From: an uncultured Anaerolineae bacterium
Lineage (GTDB): Bacteria; Chloroflexota; Anaerolineae; Promineifilales; Promineifilaceae
Direction of reading: 5' to 3'
Assembly: GCA_905479495.1 (NCBI GenBank)
Contig: CAJQMR010000005.1
Span: 124,001 to 188,000, forward strand
DNA length: 64,000 bases
Positions 52,309 through 62,038 of the stretch are shown here, piece after piece. Position numbers and translations under genes: made by a program. The notes under the pieces were generated by a model. The model worked only from the letters and a program-made list of their open reading frames with translations. It did not search any database and had not been told where the DNA came from. Position 1 is the first letter of the stretch; the number at the start of each line of letters is the position of its first letter.

Positions 52309-53232
52309 GTGGCAGAACATAAAAGCAAAGTCACATTTGAATCAAATAACGATGGCGCATTGTGTCAATTTGTGCAGCAACAGCTGCCTGATTATTTACA
52401 CAATGATTTAACGGCCGTTGAACACCGGCAAATTCAAGCCCACCTGGCCCAGTGCGATAACTGCGCGCTGCAGGTACAAGAAGCCCGCCTGCTGGATGCT
52501 GATTTGCAAGCGGAAGCGGATCGCTACCAACCTCGCCTTTCCCGTGACGCGTCGTTGCGAGTTCAGCACAAGGTTTACCGGCGCATGCAGCGCAGCCTGG
52601 TCTGGCAGCGTACCGGGCAAGTTTTGCGGTTGGGTACGGCCGTTGCCGCTCTCATTTTGTTGCTGGGCGGCAGCTTCCTGTTTGGCCGCTTCTGGTTTCC
52701 CTTTTTAACAACCGAAACCAACACCGCCGGCGAAACAAACACCTTGCCAGATTTGCCCCCGCCGGGGCCAACGGCCGTTCCCACAGCCGCCCCATCTTTG
52801 CCTGAAGAAACTGTTGTTGAGCCACCTGCCATTCCCTTAGAAGAAGAAACGTCGCGGAACGGCCGTATCAACGCCTGGGATCATTGGGTTCCAGCCGCAC
52901 CAGGACAAACACCAGAGGATTTGGCAAACACCATCGTCTCTACCGCACTGGCTGGCAACCAAGATTATTTGAACGAATTATTTGTGGGCATGGGGGCAGC
53001 CCAGCAACCCACGGCCAAGATGTGGCTTTTGGTGACGGGCCGCTGCCAGCACAACTTGAGCAGCGACGATTTTATCTTTACCCGCTACCCGATCCCGCTA
53101 CTTACAGTCGCCTCCGTTTCCATCTGGTATGACAACCATCTGGTTGGCGAAATAAAAATGCGACAGATTCAGGGTGAATGGTTTGCTACCTTTACCCGCA
53201 CACCAGCCATCAATCCTTGTTTAACCCAATAA
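52309..53232 (+). CDS. zf-HC2 membrane anti-sigma factor
   Basis: 307 residues, GTG start. The cytoplasmic zinc anti-sigma domain has H45-x3-C49-x2-C52 (HLAQCDNC). A membrane helix at about 105-125 (AVAALILLLGGSFLFGRFWF) follows, then a Pro/Thr/Glu-rich stalk and an extracytoplasmic domain of about 110 residues (MWLLVTGRCQHNLSS ... FTRTPAINPC) that is not recognised; two Cys there could form a disulfide. It should hold the ECF sigma factor at the membrane until a surface signal is sensed. Confidence 0.9.
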   Translation: MAEHKSKVTFESNNDGALCQFVQQQLPDYLHNDLTAVEHRQIQAHLAQCDNCALQVQEARLLDADLQAEADRYQPRLSRDASLRVQHKVYRRMQRSLVWQRTGQVLRLGTAVAALILLLGGSFLFGRFWFPFLTTETNTAGETNTLPDLPPPGPTAVPTAAPSLPEETVVEPPAIPLEEETSRNGRINAWDHWVPAAPGQTPEDLANTIVSTALAGNQDYLNELFVGMGAAQQPTAKMWLLVTGRCQHNLSSDDFIFTRYPIPLLTVASVSIWYDNHLVGEIKMRQIQGEWFATFTRTPAINPCLTQ

Positions 53233-53299
53233 GCCTAAAGTTTTCTATGCCCGTTTTGCCAGCCGCCAGCCATACACCTCACAATCTCGGAGCCGTTCG

Positions 53300-56200
53300 A
53301 TGACGTTTTGGGCCTTCATTTTACGCCGGGCTGCCCGCCACTGGCAGATATTGCTCACGCTCAGCCTGGGCGTTTTACTTTCTACGGCCATGCTGGCCAG
53401 CAGCCCAATTCTGGTGAACACGGTGGTAGAATTTGGCCTGCGCCGCACCTTGCTGGCCGCCGATCCAGCCGTAAGCGACCTGCGCCTGAAAGCATTTGGC
53501 CGCTTTAAGGCAGACGAGTATGCGGCGGTCGATGCCCAGGTGCAGCAGATGACAAACGGCCGTCTCGGCAACTTCACGGATCAGCTTATTCCCGTTTTAG
53601 GTTCTCGTTGGTTTCATCCCTGGCGCGATGGCAACATTCTGCCTGAGGAGCGCCTCAACTTCCGCGCTTACGGCAGCGGTGAGACAGATATCCGGCAGCA
53701 TGTCACCTTTGTAGCTGGGGATTGGCCCGCTGAAGCACAGCCCGCCCCCGGTGTTGCCGCTGTCGTCATTGGAGAGGAACTGGCCGAGGCATATGGCCTA
53801 CAAGTCGGGGACACGGTGCCTGCCAGCGTCTCCAACAGCAGCGGCGAACCGGAATTCAGCCTGCAAATTAGCGGCATCGTGCAGCCTCTGGACGGCGGCG
53901 ATCCTTACTGGTTTGGGGCAGCCAGCCCGTTGCGCTCTCAAAGTGATGGGCGCTGGCTGGCACAATATGCGGTTCTGGTGGATCAGGCCGACTTTTTTGA
54001 CCTTATTACCGACCTGCTGCCTGATGGGTCTACCCATGAATATTATTGGCAGGTCATTATCGATCCTGGCAGCCTGACTTCAGCCCAAATTCCGCTGGTG
54101 CGCACGCTGCTGCGGCTACTGCGTGAAGATTTACGGCCGTTAACCCCTTCAGTCACCATCGACACTGGCTTGGATGAGGTGCTGGCCAATTTTGCCAACC
54201 AAAGTACGGCCGTACGCGCTCCGCTCTACTTCCTCACCGCCGAAGTAGTGCTGCTCACGCTTTATTACGTCATCATGGTGGCCGCCCTGGCCGTACGCCA
54301 GGTGGAGCGCGAATTTGCCGTGCTGCAAAGTCGCGGCGCCGCTCCCCGCCAAATTTTTCGCATTCAGGGCGGTGAAGCACTACTGATCAGCGGCGTCGCT
54401 CTGATCAGCGGGCCATTTTTAGGGCTGGCCCTGGTGCGCAGCATCACCCTCTTTGGCCCGTTAGCCGATGTGGGCGAAGCCAGCTGGGCCTTGAGCCTGC
54501 CCACCCTCGCCTGGTTGGCAGCCACGGTTGGCGCGCTGGCCTGTATCGTGGGGCTGCTACTGCCAGTAGGGCAATCCGTGAAGCGCACCATCGTCAACTA
54601 CCAGCAAAGCAGTAACCGCGTTACAAAAGCCCCCTTGTGGCAGCGCACTTATTTGGACGTCTTTGTGTTGGCGATTGGGCTGGTGCTGCTGTGGCGTCTG
54701 CAATATTTTGGCGGCATTGTGGGCGGCGGTTCTACCCGCCCCCAGGTCGATTGGCTGCTGCTGCTGTCGCCGTTGGCATTGCTGGTGGGCGCAGGCACCA
54801 TTTTGCTGCGCGTATTCCCCCTGTTGCTTCGCTTTTTAGCCGCAATTGCCCGTGGTGGACGCGGCCTGGTAGCCAATCTGGCCATGCTGCAAGCCGCACG
54901 TAACCCGACCCATGTGGCCCGATTGGTTTTGCTGCTGACGCTGGCCATTGCCCTGGGCATCCTGTCCACCGGCATCAACGCCACGCTGGACGCCAGCGAG
55001 CTGGAACGCGCCGAATATCAGGCAGGCAGCGACATTCGCCTGATTTCACAGCGCACGCTGCCCCTTTATGAAGTGGAATCCTTACCAGGGGTCACCGAGG
55101 CCAGCGGCATGTGGCGTGGTCTTGGTTCACTCACGCTAGGGCGGGAATTTTTGCGCTACGAGGTATTGGCCATCAACCCTGAAACCTTTGGCGAACTGAC
55201 CAGCTACCGGGATGATTTCACAAACGAGCCCGTGTCCGTGCTGCTTGATCGGTTGGTGTTGCCGGATGTGACAGAACAGCCAGTGGTGCCGCTACCCGGC
55301 GAACCTGCCCGATTGGGGCTGTGGCTTTGGTCTGGCCCTGATGTTGAATCAGGCATTGAGCTGCGCGGCGATAGTGATTTGGACCGGATCGGACTGGAAG
55401 CCAAATTAACCACGGCCCAGCAAGATACATTTCTGGTGGAATTAACTTCAAATGAAACGGGCTACCCGGCAGACGGCTGGCGCTATTTTGAAGCAGCGTT
55501 ACCCACTCTACCGGAGAGCAGCTATCCATTGGGGCTACATTCAATCTGGCTGCGTAATCGGACAATTGTTGAGGGAAACTTTAGTCGGACGCGCGGGGCA
55601 CAGATGCTTTTGGCGCTGGATTCACTCACGCTGACAGATACTGTTTCGGGGGAAACGGCCGTAGTCTACGATTTTGAAACAATCACCGACATTTGGCGCA
55701 CGACTGATCTTGGTTCAGACATTGCTTACGACTTCCGCCAGGTGCATTCCGGTGCTGGCAGTCAGTCCCTATTTTTGAACCTGGGACCGCTTGACCAGAT
55801 AGGCTTTTTGCTGGCCAATCCAGCTCCCCTGACCGTACCGCTGCCCGCTCTGGCCAGCCAAAGTTTCCTGGAAAAAGCCCAGGCAAAAGTAGGCGACACG
55901 CTCAATCTGACGGTTGATTCCCAACCAAGGCGATTTGAAATTGTGGGGGTGGTCAATTACTTCCCTACCCTGTACGAAGATTTGAACGCCGGGTATATCA
56001 TTACCAACCGGGCGCTGATGCTGGATGACCTTAATACGGAAACCAGCCAGCCAGTGAACAACAACGAGGCGATATTGGCGATTGATACGGCCGTTTCTCC
56101 CGAAACTGTCTCGGCGGCAGCCCTCTCTAACCTGGCTGGCATCCAAGGAGCCATCGAGCAAGAAGCCGTGCGCCTAACCATTAAGGCAGACCCGATGGCG

Positions 56201-56629
56201 CTGGGGCTGCGCAGCGTCACGCTGTTTGGCTATCTGCTCACCACGACGCTTAGTCTGGTTGGGTTTGCCACCCATTTTTATCTGAGCGCCAAACAAAAAG
56301 AAGCGATCTATGGCGTGCTGCGCTCTATCGGCATGTCGCCGGGGCAGCTTTATACCGTGCTGGTGTTGGAACAGATTGTGCTCATTTTGGCTGGATTGGC
56401 CATTGGCACGGCGCTGGGCGTGGTGCTAAACCAGATTACCCTGCCAGGCTTGCCCATTACCTTTGGCGACCGCCCGCCAACGCCGCCCTTTATTGCCCGC
56501 AATGATTGGGGCGCAGTTGTTCAGATTTACATAACGCTTGCCGTGGCCTTCTTCATTTCGCTTGGCATTGCCACGCTGCTGCTCTGGCGCACCAAGCTGC
56601 ATCAGGTGCTGCGCGTGGGCGAAGAGTAG
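53300..56629 (+). CDS. Large FtsX-like ABC exporter permease, first
   Basis: 1109 residues. An N-terminal membrane helix with a long extracytoplasmic MacB-like domain (about 40-330) is followed by a first FtsX helix set (TAEVVLLTLYYVIMVAALAV; QIFRIQGGEALLISGVALI), further helices to about 560, a second extracytoplasmic domain (about 575-960) and a second FtsX set (LFGYLLTTTLSLVGFATHFYL; GQLYTVLVLEQIVLILAGLAIGT). Twin FtsX domains match the LolCE/MacB-like class with ten helices. CGGAG ribosome site. Partner is the second permease and the fused ATPase. Confidence 0.9.
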   Translation: MTFWAFILRRAARHWQILLTLSLGVLLSTAMLASSPILVNTVVEFGLRRTLLAADPAVSDLRLKAFGRFKADEYAAVDAQVQQMTNGRLGNFTDQLIPVLGSRWFHPWRDGNILPEERLNFRAYGSGETDIRQHVTFVAGDWPAEAQPAPGVAAVVIGEELAEAYGLQVGDTVPASVSNSSGEPEFSLQISGIVQPLDGGDPYWFGAASPLRSQSDGRWLAQYAVLVDQADFFDLITDLLPDGSTHEYYWQVIIDPGSLTSAQIPLVRTLLRLLREDLRPLTPSVTIDTGLDEVLANFANQSTAVRAPLYFLTAEVVLLTLYYVIMVAALAVRQVEREFAVLQSRGAAPRQIFRIQGGEALLISGVALISGPFLGLALVRSITLFGPLADVGEASWALSLPTLAWLAATVGALACIVGLLLPVGQSVKRTIVNYQQSSNRVTKAPLWQRTYLDVFVLAIGLVLLWRLQYFGGIVGGGSTRPQVDWLLLLSPLALLVGAGTILLRVFPLLLRFLAAIARGGRGLVANLAMLQAARNPTHVARLVLLLTLAIALGILSTGINATLDASELERAEYQAGSDIRLISQRTLPLYEVESLPGVTEASGMWRGLGSLTLGREFLRYEVLAINPETFGELTSYRDDFTNEPVSVLLDRLVLPDVTEQPVVPLPGEPARLGLWLWSGPDVESGIELRGDSDLDRIGLEAKLTTAQQDTFLVELTSNETGYPADGWRYFEAALPTLPESSYPLGLHSIWLRNRTIVEGNFSRTRGAQMLLALDSLTLTDTVSGETAVVYDFETITDIWRTTDLGSDIAYDFRQVHSGAGSQSLFLNLGPLDQIGFLLANPAPLTVPLPALASQSFLEKAQAKVGDTLNLTVDSQPRRFEIVGVVNYFPTLYEDLNAGYIITNRALMLDDLNTETSQPVNNNEAILAIDTAVSPETVSAAALSNLAGIQGAIEQEAVRLTIKADPMALGLRSVTLFGYLLTTTLSLVGFATHFYLSAKQKEAIYGVLRSIGMSPGQLYTVLVLEQIVLILAGLAIGTALGVVLNQITLPGLPITFGDRPPTPPFIARNDWGAVVQIYITLAVAFFISLGIATLLLWRTKLHQVLRVGEE

Positions 56630-56630
56630 C

Positions 56631-56703
56631 CGGTAATCGGTAATCAGTGGTCGGTAATCGGTAAACCGTTCACCGATTACGGATAACCGATTACCGATAA
56701 CGG
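56631..56703. repeat. Inverted repeat of the GGTAATCGGTAATC family, copy 2
   Basis: CGGTAATCGGTAATCAGTGG... and ACCGATTACGGATAACCGATTACCG; fills the gap between the two permease genes. Confidence 0.88.
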
Positions 56704-56719
56704 AATACTGAAAATAGAT

Positions 56720-59488
56720 ATGATCCGCTTATCCATCCGTCACCTACTGCGCCATTGGCGCATGAACTTCATTGTCCTGCTGGGGCTGGTATTGGCCGCT
56801 GCCTTTTTGGCCGGGCTGCCGACCTATGCCACGGCGATTGCCGGGCGCAGCCTACGGCAGCAAATCGACAGCGCCATCGTCTCGGCACGCAACATTGAAG
56901 TGACGGGTGCGGGAATGAATGCGGCCGTTTATGGCCAGCTGCAAGATTATTTGGGCGACCTGCTGCTGCGTCGGGTAGAAGTGCAGACAACGGCCCCACA
57001 ACCCCTGGCTTCTGCACTATACCGAAATGAGGTACCGCTGCCTTTTGCCGAATTTCTACGTTATGAGCCGTGGGCGTTTAGTAATTTTAACCAGGATGTC
57101 ACGTTGGTAGACGGCCGTTTCCCCGCTTACATCGAACCAGAACCGAACAGCTTTGTGATCGAAATTGAAGCCGTGGTTGGCCTCGCCAGCATCGAGAACC
57201 TGACCTTTGACCAAAGCGCCGGGGAAGTTTTCCAGGTGGAAACGCTGCACGTAGGCGATCAGCTTCGCAGTGCAGATGGCAGCTTCCGCATCAACATTGT
57301 AGGCGTGGTGCAGCCCAACGATCCAGAAAGCGATGTGTGGTGGGGTGAGTTACGGCCGTTTGTCTTTGGACGCGCTCCACTGAACGGACCTAACCAGCCA
57401 GAAACCATTACGCTTGGGCTGCTTTTGCCCCAGCAAACGATGGATGAAATTTTTGCGGGACGCGCCCAGCGCAGCTGGCGGCTACTCCTCGACGCCAGCA
57501 AAATTACCGTGAACAATGTCGATCAGATAGAGGCAAATCTGAGCAACGCTAGCTCCGATTTGCGCGTGAATCTGGACACAGGCCTGCTGCTGATCATCAA
57601 CGAATACCAGGCAGCACTGGCCAATGCCCAGGTCACCCTATTTTTGCTCACGGTCCAATCACTCATTTTTGTACTGTACACCGTGGCGATGATTAGCTCC
57701 TTTTTGCTGGAACAGTCGCGCGGGGTGTTGGCCACATTGGTCGGACGAGGGTTTAACGGCCGTCAGATCACGCAACTGTTTGCCATCCAGGGCTTTTTGC
57801 TAGCCATTTTAGCCGCAGCCCTGGGTCCGCCGGTGGCGCGTGGCTTGCTCATCCTTTGGGGAACCGCCACCAATACCGTGGTGCCCGCAACGCTGGCACA
57901 AGAATCCTGGCAGCTGTCGCTAGCCGCCGCCGGTTTTAGCTGGCTAACATTGGTAATGGCCATCTACGGCGGCACGCGGGGCAACATTTTGGATTGGCAA
58001 AAGCAGATGGCCCGGCCACCGTCTCAGGCGGGTTGGCAAAAATATTATATCGACATTTTCTTGCTGGTGCTGGGTGGGCTCATTTATTGGCAGCTGCGCG
58101 ATACCGGCACCGTGGTGGCCCAACTGGCCCAAAACGAAGCACTGGCGTCTGCGGGTGTGTCTGATCCACTGCTGCTGCTAGGGCCATCGCTGCTGCTCAT
58201 CGCTGTGGCGCTCATCTTTTTGCGGGTTTTCCCCTACTTGCTGCGCTTGGCCTCCTGGTGGGCCAACCGGGTGCGCGGCCTGATTTTGCCTTTTGGTCTG
58301 GCCAAATTATCACGCGATCCGGTGGGACCCAGCCGTGTGGTGCTGCTCATTAGCCTGGCAGCCGGTTTAACCCTGTTTGCCAGCCTGTTCAACTATTCAT
58401 TGTCGGTACGGCAGGCGCAGATTGCGCATTACAACACCGGGGCTGATGTTCGCGTAGGGCTGCCCATTGATGCCGGAACGGCCGAATTTGAGGCAGTGGC
58501 CAATTTACCAGGGGTGCAGTGGGCTTCGCCGGTTTATTACAACGGCCGTTCGCGTCTGTCTACCAATTTAGGGCAGCAAGTACAAATGCTGGCAGTCGAT
58601 CCGGCCACGCTGCCCCAGGTAAGCCGCTATGCCCCATTTATTAGCAGTGTCTCCATCGCCGACGTGATGCCTGCGGTGCAAGGCGTCGGCACCGACGGGG
58701 CGATTCCCGCCGTCTTTTCGGCAGATGCACCGCCTACCAACAAAGAGATCGGCGACCACATTCAATATGTGGTGGGGACACACCGCGTCACGTTTGAGGT
58801 GCGCGGCATCATTAGCAGCTTCCCTCTGCTCAGCGAACGGTTTTTCATTACCAATCTGCCCGCTGTGGAACAGGCAGTTGATTTACCCACCTTAAGCGAG
58901 CCGTGGGTGGGCCAGCGACAGGTGTGGCTGGCCGTGGACCCCGGCCAGACCGAAGCCGTGTCTGACCAAATTGCCAACGGGGATGGGCCTTTTGGCAGCT
59001 CCCTCCTGGCTGATGCGGAATCGACGGAAGCGCTTTTGCGCTCTAATTTGGTCGCGCAAGAGACGATTGGGGCATTTGAGCTAAACGCCATCACCCTGGC
59101 CGCATTAAGCGTGGCGGTCTTTTTGCTGGTGCACTTTTTTGCCGCCCGCCAACGCCTGTACGAGTTTAGCCTGCTGCGGGCAACGGGCATGGCGACAAGC
59201 CAATTGTTGGGTCTGCTCACGCTAGAAGGGATCATCATGATGGTGTTGGGGCTGCTGGCGGGCAGCAGCATTGGGGCCGGGTTGGCGGTGATTATGCGGC
59301 CGTTTCTATCACGGGTGTTGGCAACGGCCGTGGGCGGCGATGCCATCCGTCAAATTTTGGTAAACTGGCCCGAAGTGTTCACTCTGTACGGCCTGCTCAT
59401 TGGCTTTTATGGGCTGGCCCTGCTGCTGCTGCTCTTCTTCCTGGTGCGGGCAGGCATTCACCGGGCACTGCGCATTGGTGAGGAGTAA
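56720..59488 (+). CDS. Large FtsX-like ABC exporter permease, second
   Basis: 922 residues with the same plan as the first permease but shorter second outer domain: N-terminal helix (LLGLVLAAAFLAGLPTYAT), outer domain, FtsX set (LFLLTVQSLIFVLYTVAMISSF; QLFAIQGFLLAILAAALG), middle helices, outer domain (about 560-770), final FtsX set (ITLAALSVAVFLLVHFFAARQ; SQLLGLLTLEGIIMMVLGLLAG) and the ending RALRIGEE, equivalent to VLRVGEE of its partner. A heterodimer with it is likely. Confidence 0.9.
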   Translation: MIRLSIRHLLRHWRMNFIVLLGLVLAAAFLAGLPTYATAIAGRSLRQQIDSAIVSARNIEVTGAGMNAAVYGQLQDYLGDLLLRRVEVQTTAPQPLASALYRNEVPLPFAEFLRYEPWAFSNFNQDVTLVDGRFPAYIEPEPNSFVIEIEAVVGLASIENLTFDQSAGEVFQVETLHVGDQLRSADGSFRINIVGVVQPNDPESDVWWGELRPFVFGRAPLNGPNQPETITLGLLLPQQTMDEIFAGRAQRSWRLLLDASKITVNNVDQIEANLSNASSDLRVNLDTGLLLIINEYQAALANAQVTLFLLTVQSLIFVLYTVAMISSFLLEQSRGVLATLVGRGFNGRQITQLFAIQGFLLAILAAALGPPVARGLLILWGTATNTVVPATLAQESWQLSLAAAGFSWLTLVMAIYGGTRGNILDWQKQMARPPSQAGWQKYYIDIFLLVLGGLIYWQLRDTGTVVAQLAQNEALASAGVSDPLLLLGPSLLLIAVALIFLRVFPYLLRLASWWANRVRGLILPFGLAKLSRDPVGPSRVVLLISLAAGLTLFASLFNYSLSVRQAQIAHYNTGADVRVGLPIDAGTAEFEAVANLPGVQWASPVYYNGRSRLSTNLGQQVQMLAVDPATLPQVSRYAPFISSVSIADVMPAVQGVGTDGAIPAVFSADAPPTNKEIGDHIQYVVGTHRVTFEVRGIISSFPLLSERFFITNLPAVEQAVDLPTLSEPWVGQRQVWLAVDPGQTEAVSDQIANGDGPFGSSLLADAESTEALLRSNLVAQETIGAFELNAITLAALSVAVFLLVHFFAARQRLYEFSLLRATGMATSQLLGLLTLEGIIMMVLGLLAGSSIGAGLAVIMRPFLSRVLATAVGGDAIRQILVNWPEVFTLYGLLIGFYGLALLLLLFFLVRAGIHRALRIGEE

Positions 59489-59552
59489 TTACTCAATTAC
59501 ACAATGACCCAATTACAAGATGTAATTCAGTAATTAGGTAATTGAGTAATTG
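59486..59552. repeat. Inverted repeat of the TAATTGAGTAAC family, copy 2
   Basis: TAATTACTCAATTACACAATGACCCAATTAC and GTAATTCAGTAATTAGGTAATTGAGTAATTG; starts at the stop codon of the second permease. Confidence 0.85.
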
Positions 59553-59565
59553 ACACGAGGCATTT

Positions 59566-61251
59566 ATGTCAACTGAATCATTTATTTTTTGCGACAATCT
59601 GGTCAAGATTTATAAGGTAGCCGATCTGGAAGTGGTGGCTTTGCAAGGGCTGGACCTGGCTGTAGAACAGAGTGAGATGATGGCCCTGGTCGGCTCATCT
59701 GGTTCTGGCAAATCGACCCTGCTCAATGTCATTGGCGGGCTGGACGAGCCAAGTGCAGGCAAGATTTCTGTGAATGGCCAGGATTTACTAAAGATTTCCG
59801 ATAAAGCAAGGGTGACGTACAAACGCAGCACGGTTGGTTTTGTCTGGCAGCAGCCTGCGCGTAACTTGTTACCTTATCTGACCGCACGAGAAAATGTGGA
59901 ACTGCCGATGATGCTCTCTGGCGGCAGCGCGCGCCAGCGACGGGAACGCGCCCTGGAGCTGCTGGAAATGGTCAATTTATCTGACCGGGCCGATTTTCGG
60001 CCGGACCGATTGTCTGGCGGGCAGCAGCAGCGGGTGGCCCTGGCCATCGCTCTGGCCAACAACCCACCACTCTTGCTAGCCGATGAACCGACCGGACAGG
60101 TTGATTCGCATTCCTCTGACGAGATTTTTGCCGCGCTGCGCCGCATCAACGAGGCATATGGCACCACGGTTGTGATTGTGACGCATGATCAGCGCGTGGC
60201 CAATAAGGTGGATCGGGTGGTGGCGATTCGAGACGGCCGTACCAGCTCAGAAATTCGGCGCGGCGTTGATCTGGCCAGCGGCGAACTGCAAGAAGAAGAA
60301 TGGGTGATTCTGGACCGGGCCGGACGCTTGCAGCTGCCGCAGCCTTATATCGAAAATCTGGAGATGAAGAATCGGGTGAAGGTGCGGCTGGAAGAAGAAC
60401 ATCTGTCGGTCTGGCCAGAGGTGAATAAGGCGCTGGCGGCAGCACAGGGCGGCAGCGAAAACGGCGATGTGTGGCGCCCCCCCCGCCTGGGGGAATCAGA
60501 GCCTGAAGCGGAACCGATGGCCCATCATCATCCATTGGCCCGCCGCAAAACGGCCGTTTCCGTGCAGCACCTAACGCGCATCTACAAAGTGGGAGCCGAG
60601 GACGTGATTGCCGTGCAAAACATCAGCCTGAATATCCCCAGCGGCATCATGGCCACGGTGAAAGGGCCATCTGGTTCCGGCAAGACGACGCTGCTAAACC
60701 ACATCGCCGGGCTGGATGAGCCAACCGAGGGGGAGATTGTGATTGCGGGACGGCCGTTGGCCAAAATGAGCGAGCGGGAGCGGATCAATCTGCGCCGCAA
60801 CGAAATTGGCTTTGTTTTCCAAACGTTCGGCCTGCTGCCCTTTTTGAGCGCCCGAGAAAACATTGAAGCACCGCTGCGACTGGTGAAAGCGAGTGCCAAA
60901 GAGCGCAAGCAGCGCGTCGATGAGGTATTGGAGCTTGTGAAGCTGTCGGCACGGGCCAGCCACCGCACGTATGAACTGTCTGGTGGGGAGCAGCAGCGCA
61001 TTGCCCTGGCGCGGGCGCTGGCCAACAAGCCATCGCTCATCCTGGCCGACGAACCCACTGGCCAGCTGGACACGGCCACAGGTTACGCCATCATCGCCCT
61101 GCTGCGCAGCATCGTGGAGCAAACGGGCGTCACCGTGCTCATTGCCAGCCACGATCCCAAGGTGATTGAGTCGGTGGATTTGGTGTATGTGTTGGAAGAC
61201 GGCCGTTTGGTGGAGACGATTGAGCAGGTGGGCGGCAAGGTACCTGCGTAA
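59566..61251 (+). CDS. ABC exporter ATPase with two fused nucleotide-binding domains
   Basis: 561 residues; two complete LolD/MacB-type ATPase domains in one chain. First (about 1-230): Walker A GSSGSGKSTLLN, Q-loop VWQQPARNLLP, signature LSGGQQQRVALA, Walker B LLLADEPTGQVD, His in VIVTHD. Second (about 325-555): GPSGSGKTTLLN, VFQTFGLLPFL, LSGGEQQRIALA, LILADEPTGQLD, LIASHD. A 90-residue charged linker joins them. Both sites look competent. It follows the two permeases with only a repeat between, so a 1:1:1 exporter is plausible. CGAGG ribosome site. Confidence 0.92.
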   Translation: MSTESFIFCDNLVKIYKVADLEVVALQGLDLAVEQSEMMALVGSSGSGKSTLLNVIGGLDEPSAGKISVNGQDLLKISDKARVTYKRSTVGFVWQQPARNLLPYLTARENVELPMMLSGGSARQRRERALELLEMVNLSDRADFRPDRLSGGQQQRVALAIALANNPPLLLADEPTGQVDSHSSDEIFAALRRINEAYGTTVVIVTHDQRVANKVDRVVAIRDGRTSSEIRRGVDLASGELQEEEWVILDRAGRLQLPQPYIENLEMKNRVKVRLEEEHLSVWPEVNKALAAAQGGSENGDVWRPPRLGESEPEAEPMAHHHPLARRKTAVSVQHLTRIYKVGAEDVIAVQNISLNIPSGIMATVKGPSGSGKTTLLNHIAGLDEPTEGEIVIAGRPLAKMSERERINLRRNEIGFVFQTFGLLPFLSARENIEAPLRLVKASAKERKQRVDEVLELVKLSARASHRTYELSGGEQQRIALARALANKPSLILADEPTGQLDTATGYAIIALLRSIVEQTGVTVLIASHDPKVIESVDLVYVLEDGRLVETIEQVGGKVPA

Positions 61252-61253
61252 TT

Positions 61254-61622
61254 TTAGGGCTGGAGTTCGTAGGGACGTACCAGGATTTCGGCGGAGATGC
61301 CCAATCCGGCCTGTAATTTGCGGATCATGTTGAGGGACAACGGCCGTTTGCGGTTAATCACCTCAGACACCCGTGCCCGGCTGCCCAAATACCGTTCCAA
61401 ATCGCGCCGCTCTAACCCCTGACTTTCCATCATATGCAAAATTGCTTCAACTGGGTCAGGCGGCAAAATGGGGTGTTGCTTTTCTTCGTACGCTTCAACC
61501 AACGTTGTCAAAACATCTAACAAGTCGCCTTCCGGCGAGCCAGGTTCAGCCTCCCACAATTCATCAATTTTGGCCAAAGCCTCTTCATAATCTGCTTCTG
61601 TTTTAATTGGTTTTAGTTGCAT
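61254..61622 (-). CDS. higA: HigA-type antitoxin
   Basis: 122 residues from the ATG at 61622 (MQLKPIKTEADYEEAL), the start that matches the family; the frame extends a little upstream into the toxin end. C-terminal helix-turn-helix: LERRDLERYLGSRARVSEVINRKRPLSLNMIRKL. The N-terminal acidic segment should bind the toxin. Ten bp after higB. Expected to bind the palindrome at 61943-61959 and repress the operon. Confidence 0.9.
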   Translation of the reverse strand: MQLKPIKTEADYEEALAKIDELWEAEPGSPEGDLLDVLTTLVEAYEEKQHPILPPDPVEAILHMMESQGLERRDLERYLGSRARVSEVINRKRPLSLNMIRKLQAGLGISAEILVRPYELQP

Positions 61623-61632
61623 TTCCACACCT

Positions 61633-61926
61633 TCAAATTGCCGAAGCATCCACTTTATCATACGCTTGATGCGTTCCTACAAACCGAATGTAAATGATGC
61701 TGTACTCGTATTTCACAGCCACAATTAACCGATATTGATTCCCTTTGATGTTGAAAACGACGCGGTTATTGGCAATAAAACTAGCATTTCGATAGTCATG
61801 CTTGATATCAGCTGGCGTTTGCCAATTTGCTTGCTGGGTATTCGCATACCAGGCGCGCAATGATTGCTCGGCATCCGGGTATTTTGCCCAGAACTCGCGC
61901 AGTGTTCGTCGGGAAATGATCCTCAT
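61633..61926 (-). CDS. higB: HigB-type mRNA interferase toxin
   Basis: 97 residues from the ATG at 61926 (a GTG two codons earlier is possible). The sequence matches the HigB toxin family: MRIISRRTLREFWAKYPDAEQSLRAW, ADIKHDYRNASFIANNRVVFNIKGNQYRLIVAV, YIRFVGTHQAYDKVDA. Cleaves mRNA on the ribosome. A -10 TAGAAT (61932-61937, minus strand) sits only 5 bp before the ATG, so the mRNA should be leaderless. Confidence 0.92.
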   Translation of the reverse strand: MRIISRRTLREFWAKYPDAEQSLRAWYANTQQANWQTPADIKHDYRNASFIANNRVVFNIKGNQYRLIVAVKYEYSIIYIRFVGTHQAYDKVDASAI

Positions 61927-61942
61927 CGGCACATTCTAGCAC

Positions 61943-61959
61943 GATCCCATTTTGGGATC
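61943..61959. promoter_or_regulatory. Palindromic operator of higBA
   Basis: GATCCCA-TTT-TGGGATC, a perfect 7-bp inverted repeat lying between the expected -35 and -10 of the higBA promoter, the usual place for HigA binding. Confidence 0.75.
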
Positions 61960-62000
61960 AAGAGTCGTTTGGTAGAGACGATTGAGTATTTTGGGGAAAG

Positions 62001-62024
62001 CAACTGAGTAACTGAGTAATTTAC
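62001..62024. repeat. Half-copy of the TAATTGAGTAAC repeat
   Basis: CAACTGAGTAACTGAGTAATTTAC, a single arm, upstream of the REP-like element. Confidence 0.55.
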
Positions 62025-62038
62025 ATCTACCCCAACTG

